Positions 58,627 to 64,000 of a stretch of DNA of 64,000 nucleotides are shown piece by piece. Source of the stretch: Bacteroidota bacterium. GTDB taxonomy: Bacteria; Bacteroidota; Bacteroidia; UKL13-3. The DNA is taken from assembly GCA_030680835.1 (NCBI GenBank), contig JAUXUD010000015.1, positions 1 to 64,000 of the forward strand. The letters are read 5' to 3'. Below the pieces are notes generated by a model that was not told the origin of the DNA, did no database searches, and saw nothing but the letters and a program-made list of their open reading frames with translations. The translations under genes were made by a program, and so were the position numbers. The first letter of the stretch is position 1, and every line of letters begins with the position of its first letter.

Positions 58627-59960
58627 TGGGTTTAACAATTGAAGAAATAAGTATCTACTTTATTACTGCTCTTTTTTGTATTGGAGTGGTTTTATTTTAC
58701 CTGAAATCAGGAAAAAAAGAATCCAGAAGAATTAAACAAAAAATTGAACTCGCCAAACAGGAGGGTCGGTTTGAACCGGTATCCCTGCATCCGTATATTG
58801 ATTTAAATATATGTATCGGGAGCGGAGCCTGCATTAAAGCCTGCCCAGAAAAAGATATTATTGGTATTGTTGATGGCAAAGCCATGGTAGTAAATGCCAC
58901 AAGCTGCATTGGCCACGGGGCTTGTTTTCATGCCTGTCCGGTTGAGGCCATTTCACTCAGAATCGGTACAGAACAAAGGGGTGTAGAATTGCCTCATGTG
59001 GATCAAAATTATGAAACCAATGTTCGGGGTATTTTCATTGCCGGGGAACTCGGAGGTATGGGCTTGATTAAAAACAGTGTGGAACAGGGCAGGCAAGCTG
59101 TAGAAAATATTGCCAAAAGTAGTAAAGTAAAAAAAGAAGGTGTTTTGGATTTGGTTATTATTGGAGCAGGGCCTGCAGGAATATCGGGCGCACTAACCGC
59201 TAAAAAGCTAGGTTTATCTTTTACTGCTTTAGAACAGGATACTTTAGGAGGAACTGTTTTTACATTTCCGAGAACAAAAATTGTAATGACCAATCCCATG
59301 GACTTGCCATTGTACGGAAAAGTAAAACTCTTTGACACTTCCAAACAGGAATTGCTGAATATCTGGAAAGATGCATTGTCAAAAAACAAGATAGAAATCT
59401 GTGAAAATGCAAAAGTTGAAAAAATAATACCCCATGAAGATTTTACTTTTAGCGTGATAACTCTGGATGGAAAAGCGTATACCTGTAACCATGTACTGGT
59501 GGCAATCGGGCGTCGCGGGTCTCCCAGAAAGCTGAATGTTGAAGGAGAAGATTTACCAAATGTGGCTTATCGATTGTTGGAACCGGAGCTAATTTCGGGC
59601 AAAAAAATAATGGTAGTAGGTGGCGGTGATTCTGCTGTAGAATCGGCACTATTATTGATGGATCAAAATGAAGTGAGTCTTTCCTATCGCAAAGATCAGT
59701 TTGCACGACTGAAACCTAAAAATACAGAAAGAATCATGGATGCGCAAAGGGAAAAGAAGGTAAATATCCTTTTCGGTTCAGAGCTTGTTTCAATCAGCAT
59801 GCAAGAAGTTCAATTAAAATTTGATACAAATGGTACAGTAACAAACATACCGAATGATCTGGTTTATATTTTTGCAGGCGGCGAACTGCCTTCTGCATTC
59901 CTAAAAAATGCAGGTATCGAAATAAGCAAAAGATTCGGTCAAATTGTAAAGAAACATTGA
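58614..59960 (+). CDS. Ferredoxin-FAD/NAD(P)-type oxidoreductase
   Basis: 448 aa. An N-terminal membrane helix (ISIYFITALFCIGVVLFYLK), then two Fe-S-like motifs: CIGSGACIKACP (67-78) and CIGHGACFHACP (98-109). In each, the usual second Cys is replaced by Ser70 or His101. Next is VIIGAGPAGISGALTAKKLG near 170 (FAD) and MVVGGGDSAVESALLL near 340 (NAD(P)), as in thioredoxin-reductase-type enzymes. It probably moves electrons between NAD(P)H and the membrane/haem chain. It overlaps both neighbours (13 bp and 4 bp). Confidence 0.85.
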   Translation: MDLVMGLTIEEISIYFITALFCIGVVLFYLKSGKKESRRIKQKIELAKQEGRFEPVSLHPYIDLNICIGSGACIKACPEKDIIGIVDGKAMVVNATSCIGHGACFHACPVEAISLRIGTEQRGVELPHVDQNYETNVRGIFIAGELGGMGLIKNSVEQGRQAVENIAKSSKVKKEGVLDLVIIGAGPAGISGALTAKKLGLSFTALEQDTLGGTVFTFPRTKIVMTNPMDLPLYGKVKLFDTSKQELLNIWKDALSKNKIEICENAKVEKIIPHEDFTFSVITLDGKAYTCNHVLVAIGRRGSPRKLNVEGEDLPNVAYRLLEPELISGKKIMVVGGGDSAVESALLLMDQNEVSLSYRKDQFARLKPKNTERIMDAQREKKVNILFGSELVSISMQEVQLKFDTNGTVTNIPNDLVYIFAGGELPSAFLKNAGIEISKRFGQIVKKH

Positions 59961-61573
59961 AGTCTTCTTTATACATATCAACCCTCTTCATTACATTCCT
60001 GATAATAGGTATAAGTGGAAACGTATACGCCCAGTTATCTCCCGGTGAATTATCGGCTAAACATGCCGAATTTGAAGGACTTTCAAATTGCACCCAATGT
60101 CATAGTATTGGAAGTGGTGTACCTGATACCAAATGCCTGGATTGTCACAAAGAAATCAAGCTGCTGAAAACACAAAACAGAGGCTATCATGCATCTTCAG
60201 AAGCTAAAAATAAAAAGTGTGTGGAGTGTCATAGTGATCATCATGGCAGAAACTTTGATATGGCAAAATTTAATGAAAAAACATTTAATCATTCACTTGC
60301 AGGTTATAAACTTGAAGGAAGTCATACAAAAGTTAATTGCAAAGATTGCCACAAATCCGAATTTATTAAAGATGCAAAACTTTCAAAACGTAGCAGAACT
60401 TTTCTGGGTTTAAGTCAGAAATGTATCATCTGCCATGTTGACTATCATCAGGGTACATTGAAGGAAAATTGTGCTGCTTGTCATAACCTGATTAAATTCA
60501 GACCTGCACCCAAATTTAATCACGATGCCGCAAGTTTCAAACTGATTGGGGCTCATAAAAAAATAAGCTGTATTGCGTGCCATAAAGTAATCAAACAAAA
60601 CGGAAAAGATTTCCAGCAATTCACCGAATTAAAACATGCAAACTGTATCGATTGCCATCGGGATATTCATGATGGAAAATTTGGAATCAACTGTATGAAA
60701 TGCCATAATGAAAATTCATTCCGGGAACTGAAACAAACTTCCGGTTTCAACCATAATCAAACGCGTTTTCCACTCACCGGCATGCATACAGATTTACAAT
60801 GCAGGCAATGCCATAAATCCAATTCATATACTAAGACCATCAAATTTAATTCATGTACTGATTGTCATAGTGACTATCATAAAGGGGAATTCAAACGCAA
60901 GGGCAAAATAATGGATTGCAAAGAATGTCATTTGCTCACACAAAAATTTAATATTACCAGCTATACTGCCGGGCAGCACAATTCAGGAAAATTTCCTTTG
61001 CAAGGAGCTCATTTGGCAACCCCCTGCATTTCGTGCCATAAATATAAGGGGGGCTGGAAATTTGCCGGCATCGCAACAATGTGTACCGATTGCCATACCA
61101 ACCCGCACGATAACCAAATGAGCAAAACATATTATGAAGATTCAAAATGCATGAACTGCCATAATGAAAACAACTGGAATGAAATCAATTTTGATCATAA
61201 AAAAACCAAATATGAATTGGAAGGAAAACATAAACAGGCCACATGCAGAACTTGTCATTATCCCATAAGCAAACAAGAAAATAAAGTTACACAGAAATTT
61301 AATTCCCTCACGAATGATTGTTCAATTTGCCATCAGAATGTACACGGAAACCAATTTGTAATTAATAATAAAACCGATTGCAAACGATGTCATGGCAAAT
61401 CAACAGCATGGGAAGCCAATCTTTTTGACCACAATAAAACCCGGTTCCCGCTTGATGGAAAACACCAGCAGCTACCTTGTAAATCCTGTCATAAAAATAA
61501 AGCGGATACCGGAAATTCAGTTTTAATTGAGTATAAATTAAATAAATTATCATGTATAGACTGTCATTCCTGA
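59957..61573 (+). CDS. 20-haem c-type cytochrome
   Basis: 538 aa, starting at TTG (59957), overlapping the previous stop by 4 bp (TTGA). Signal peptide LFITFLIIGISGNVYAQLSP. I count 20 CxxCH motifs. Six repeats of the plan FxHxxxxFxLxGxH followed by CxxCHK recur (e.g. FNHDAASFKLIGAHKKISC). Seven sites read CxxCHxxxH (e.g. CTDCHSDYHK). It is predicted periplasmic or outer-surface and to form a long haem wire. It overlaps the next cytochrome by 22 bp. CcsBA at 46077 would mature it. Confidence 0.9.
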   Translation: MKSSLYISTLFITFLIIGISGNVYAQLSPGELSAKHAEFEGLSNCTQCHSIGSGVPDTKCLDCHKEIKLLKTQNRGYHASSEAKNKKCVECHSDHHGRNFDMAKFNEKTFNHSLAGYKLEGSHTKVNCKDCHKSEFIKDAKLSKRSRTFLGLSQKCIICHVDYHQGTLKENCAACHNLIKFRPAPKFNHDAASFKLIGAHKKISCIACHKVIKQNGKDFQQFTELKHANCIDCHRDIHDGKFGINCMKCHNENSFRELKQTSGFNHNQTRFPLTGMHTDLQCRQCHKSNSYTKTIKFNSCTDCHSDYHKGEFKRKGKIMDCKECHLLTQKFNITSYTAGQHNSGKFPLQGAHLATPCISCHKYKGGWKFAGIATMCTDCHTNPHDNQMSKTYYEDSKCMNCHNENNWNEINFDHKKTKYELEGKHKQATCRTCHYPISKQENKVTQKFNSLTNDCSICHQNVHGNQFVINNKTDCKRCHGKSTAWEANLFDHNKTRFPLDGKHQQLPCKSCHKNKADTGNSVLIEYKLNKLSCIDCHS

Positions 61574-62580
61574 TTATCATCTTTATTCTTGCCGGCAGTT
61601 TAACCGGGCAGGAACCTAAGACTCATGGTCCTGATTTTAAGATGGACTGTAAAGCATGTCACAATACCAGTGGTTGGAAAGTTGACTTATCGAAAATCAA
61701 CTTTAGCCATGATAACACAAAATTTAAATTAAGGGATCAGCACGCAGTTGCTGACTGCAAAAAATGTCACAAATCATTAATTTTTACCGGTGTAAAATCA
61801 GCGTGTAACTCTTGTCACAATGATATGCATAGCATGTCGGTAGGGAATGATTGCATACGCTGTCATACAACCCAAAACTGGCTGGTAAATAACATTCCGC
61901 AACTGCACGAACAAAACGGATTTCCTTTGGCCGGTGCACATACTGTATTATCGTGTATCGATTGCCATAAATCGGAAACCAATCAGCGCTGGGATCGGAT
62001 TGGAAATGATTGTGCATCGTGTCATTTAAAAAATTACAATGCTGCAACAAGTCCAAATCACAAAGCCGGGGGGTATTCTACCCATTGCACGGATTGTCAT
62101 GAACCCATTTCTATGACCTGGGGAGGTGGAAATTTTCACTTTTTTTTCTCCCTAACGGAAGGCCACAATATCAAGGACTGTACAAAATGCCACGACCCCG
62201 GCAATTTTAAGGCTGTAAGTTCCGAATGTGCTTCATGCCATTTAAAGGATTACAACAATACCACAAATCCGAAGCATGCCAGCTCTGGGTTTGGTACCAA
62301 TTGTATAATCTGTCATACAACCCGGCCCGGATGGAAACCTGCTCAGATGGCCAATCACGATCCGGTTTTCTTTCCTATTTATTCAGGCAAACACGCGGGT
62401 AAGTGGGGGGCTTGTACCAGTTGCCACCTGAACCCAAATGATTATAAACAGTATAGCTGTTTAAATTGTCATGAGCATAGCAATCCAACTGAATTAGCCA
62501 AAGATCATAAAGACGTTGCAAATTATATTTTCCAGAGCACTGCCTGTTACAATTGTCATCCGAAAGGCAGTGAAAAATAA
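61552..62580 (+). CDS. 13-haem c-type cytochrome
   Basis: 342 aa. Signal peptide RLSFLIIIFILAGSLTGQEP. Thirteen CxxCH motifs (CKACH, CKKCH, CNSCH, CIRCH, CIDCH, CASCH, CTDCH, CTKCH, CASCH, CIICH, CTSCH, CLNCH, CYNCH). The same FxHxxxxFxL.xxH - CxxCHK unit as in the 20-haem protein occurs at the N-terminus (FSHDNTKFKLRDQHAVADC). ATG at 61552 lies within the end of the previous gene. It precedes the barrel gene by 13 bp. It likely continues the haem chain toward the outer membrane. Confidence 0.88.
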   Translation: MYRLSFLIIIFILAGSLTGQEPKTHGPDFKMDCKACHNTSGWKVDLSKINFSHDNTKFKLRDQHAVADCKKCHKSLIFTGVKSACNSCHNDMHSMSVGNDCIRCHTTQNWLVNNIPQLHEQNGFPLAGAHTVLSCIDCHKSETNQRWDRIGNDCASCHLKNYNAATSPNHKAGGYSTHCTDCHEPISMTWGGGNFHFFFSLTEGHNIKDCTKCHDPGNFKAVSSECASCHLKDYNNTTNPKHASSGFGTNCIICHTTRPGWKPAQMANHDPVFFPIYSGKHAGKWGACTSCHLNPNDYKQYSCLNCHEHSNPTELAKDHKDVANYIFQSTACYNCHPKGSEK

Positions 62581-62593
62581 ACTGAATGGACCA

Positions 62594-64000
62594 ATGACCC
62601 GGATACTATTTTTGTTTCTAACTCTATTTTGCGGTCTGCAAATTTATGCGCAAGCTCCATTTCCTGTTGAGGGGAAAGTTTCATTTGTTACCCAGAGTTC
62701 GGTTTATGTGAAGTTCGGCAATACCGAACCGATAAAAGCCGGAGATACCCTGTATATAAAACAATCCGGAACAGCTCATTATTTGCCTTGCTTAAAAGTT
62801 AATGCCAGGTCATCAACTACATGTGTAGCAAACAATTTTTCAGGAATAAGCTTTCAGGCCGGACAAATTGTTTATTCATTTCAATTGGTTCAACCCGAAA
62901 AAATAAAACAGAAAACAGTGCCTGAAATAGGCAAACAAGCAGCATTCACGCCTGATACCCCTGAAAAAATCGCGTTAAAAAAAAATACACCCCAAATACA
63001 CGGCAGGATAGGTATTTCAAATTACAGTAATTTTTCAGCATCAGACAATAAACAGGGGCACCGGCAGGTGGGTTCACTATATATGTATGGCAGCAATTTA
63101 GGCCATTCCCGGGTTTCAGCTGAAACCAACATTATTTATTCACGGGTTCATCCTGCAGCACCTTCTGAATATACAAGTACTCAGTCTATGCTCAGGATTT
63201 ATGGACTCTCAGTAAAATATGATTTCAAAAAAGGCGGTGGAATCATTGCGGGTAGAAGATTCAATGACCATCTTTCGTCAATGGGTGCCATTGATGGATT
63301 GCAAATTGAAAAATCGTACCGGAATTTATTTGGAGGGATCGTAGTTGGTTACCGGCCTGATTTGTTTTCCTATGCACTCAACAGCGACTTGTTTCAATAT
63401 GGATTTTATTTTGGACACAAATTGAATAAAGGGGGTTACAGTGCAACTACTGCTTTAGGTTATATTGAACAAACCAATAAATTCAAGACCGACCGGAAAT
63501 ATGCTGCATTTCAGCATTCCGGCAGCTTCAAAAAAATCAGTTTGTTTGCTTCATCAGAACTGGAGTTGTATAATCCAACTTTAAATAAATTACGCCTCAG
63601 CAGTCTGTATGTTTCGGCCAACTATGAATTAGGTAAAAAGTCGGCATTGATGCTTTCGTATGATTCGCGTAAAATGATTGTATTTTATGAATCTTATTTT
63701 TATGATTTAAGTAGTTATTTGAACAACGACATTGCAATGAATGGACTTCGCCTCAGATGGAGTTTACAATTATGCAAAAATATCTATACGAGTATAGGTG
63801 CTGCAATCCGGTATCAGTCGAACGGTGCCAATAAGTCTGATAATTATAATGTCTCGGTATCGTGGAATAATATCCCCTTAATTCATGGTAATATTTCACT
63901 TTCCGGCAACTCAAATTTATCCGGATCCATTGAATCGCACATGGGTGCCATTAATTATTCAAGAGATTTTTTTTCGCAAAAGATTCAAGTGAGTATATTT
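62594..64000 (+). CDS. Outer-membrane beta-barrel (porin-like), partial
   Basis: The frame from ATG 62594 stays open for 469 codons to the window end, so the gene is incomplete. Signal peptide ILFLFLTLFCGLQIYAQAPF; a small N-terminal domain to about residue 130; then repeated amphipathic strands typical of a large barrel (LGHSRVSAETNIIYSRV; MLRIYGLSVKYDFKKGGGII; FGGIVVGYRPDLFSYALNSD; FQYGFYFGHKLNKGGYSATT). Position last in the cytochrome operon suggests an MtrB-like role (a sheath for a cytochrome wire) or a pore. Sequence does not resemble MtrB to me; this is an analogy. Confidence 0.7.
   Translation, partial: MTRILFLFLTLFCGLQIYAQAPFPVEGKVSFVTQSSVYVKFGNTEPIKAGDTLYIKQSGTAHYLPCLKVNARSSTTCVANNFSGISFQAGQIVYSFQLVQPEKIKQKTVPEIGKQAAFTPDTPEKIALKKNTPQIHGRIGISNYSNFSASDNKQGHRQVGSLYMYGSNLGHSRVSAETNIIYSRVHPAAPSEYTSTQSMLRIYGLSVKYDFKKGGGIIAGRRFNDHLSSMGAIDGLQIEKSYRNLFGGIVVGYRPDLFSYALNSDLFQYGFYFGHKLNKGGYSATTALGYIEQTNKFKTDRKYAAFQHSGSFKKISLFASSELELYNPTLNKLRLSSLYVSANYELGKKSALMLSYDSRKMIVFYESYFYDLSSYLNNDIAMNGLRLRWSLQLCKNIYTSIGAAIRYQSNGANKSDNYNVSVSWNNIPLIHGNISLSGNSNLSGSIESHMGAINYSRDFFSQKIQVSIF

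Overview
The window looks like Bacteroidota DNA (Cytophagales/Chitinophagales-type environmental lineage rather than Bacteroides; inference). The evidence is low GC, type IX secretion (T9SS) type A and type B C-terminal sorting domains, a CHU_C/gliding-type C-terminus, weak Shine-Dalgarno signals with TAnnTTTG-like -7 boxes, and a fused ResB/CcsA cytochrome c maturation protein.

Layout. 0-2.2 kb: a partial reverse ORF at the edge, then three small same-strand genes of obscure function (one a stand-alone M41-like zinc peptidase) separated by structured inverted repeats, with a 93-bp repeat at both ends. The arrangement resembles a gene-cassette array. 2.7-7.8 kb: a four-gene run of two T9SS-exported proteins and two outer-membrane barrel proteins. 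7.9-35.3 kb: an integrative/mobilizable element or nested set. It carries RadC-like, ArdC, a degenerate N6-methyltransferase, a RuvC-like protein, a XRE regulator, two tyrosine recombinases, a HerA/VirD4-like ATPase, a VirD4-type coupling protein, a MobC-like protein, a relaxase, an ArdC-like protein, a LytS/LytTR two-component pair and HTH/winged-helix genes. Cargo includes a TIR protein next to a proteasome-type Ntn hydrolase, an AAA_13 ATPase with a zinc hook, and a TPR protein paired with a membrane protein. Four copies of one palindromic operator-like sequence lie upstream of genes in this element.

35.65-40.55 kb: a compact 4.9-kb element bounded by a 15-bp direct repeat, with integrase, excisionase-like HTH, filamentous-phage-type Rep, a terminase-small-subunit-like protein and two exported cargo proteins. 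The gene set resembles a phage satellite. 40.9-44.0 kb: a Fic protein, a LruC-domain protein and a lipoprotein.

44-64 kb is devoted to c-type cytochromes. It holds a diheme cytochrome, an OB-fold lipoprotein, the System II maturase CcsBA, a monoheme T9SS protein, a tandem duplication of [small T9SS protein + six-heme collagen-like cytochrome], two further T9SS/adhesin-like proteins, and then a forward operon. The operon encodes a membrane b-type cytochrome-like protein, a ferredoxin/FAD oxidoreductase, a 20-heme and a 13-heme cytochrome, and a beta-barrel protein that runs off the window. I infer a trans-envelope electron conduit, matured by the neighbouring CcsBA.

The two most interesting candidates for undescribed systems are the TIR + Ntn-hydrolase pair (11.8-13.4 kb) and the oxidoreductase-multiheme-barrel operon (57.8-64 kb). 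The satellite-like element comes next.
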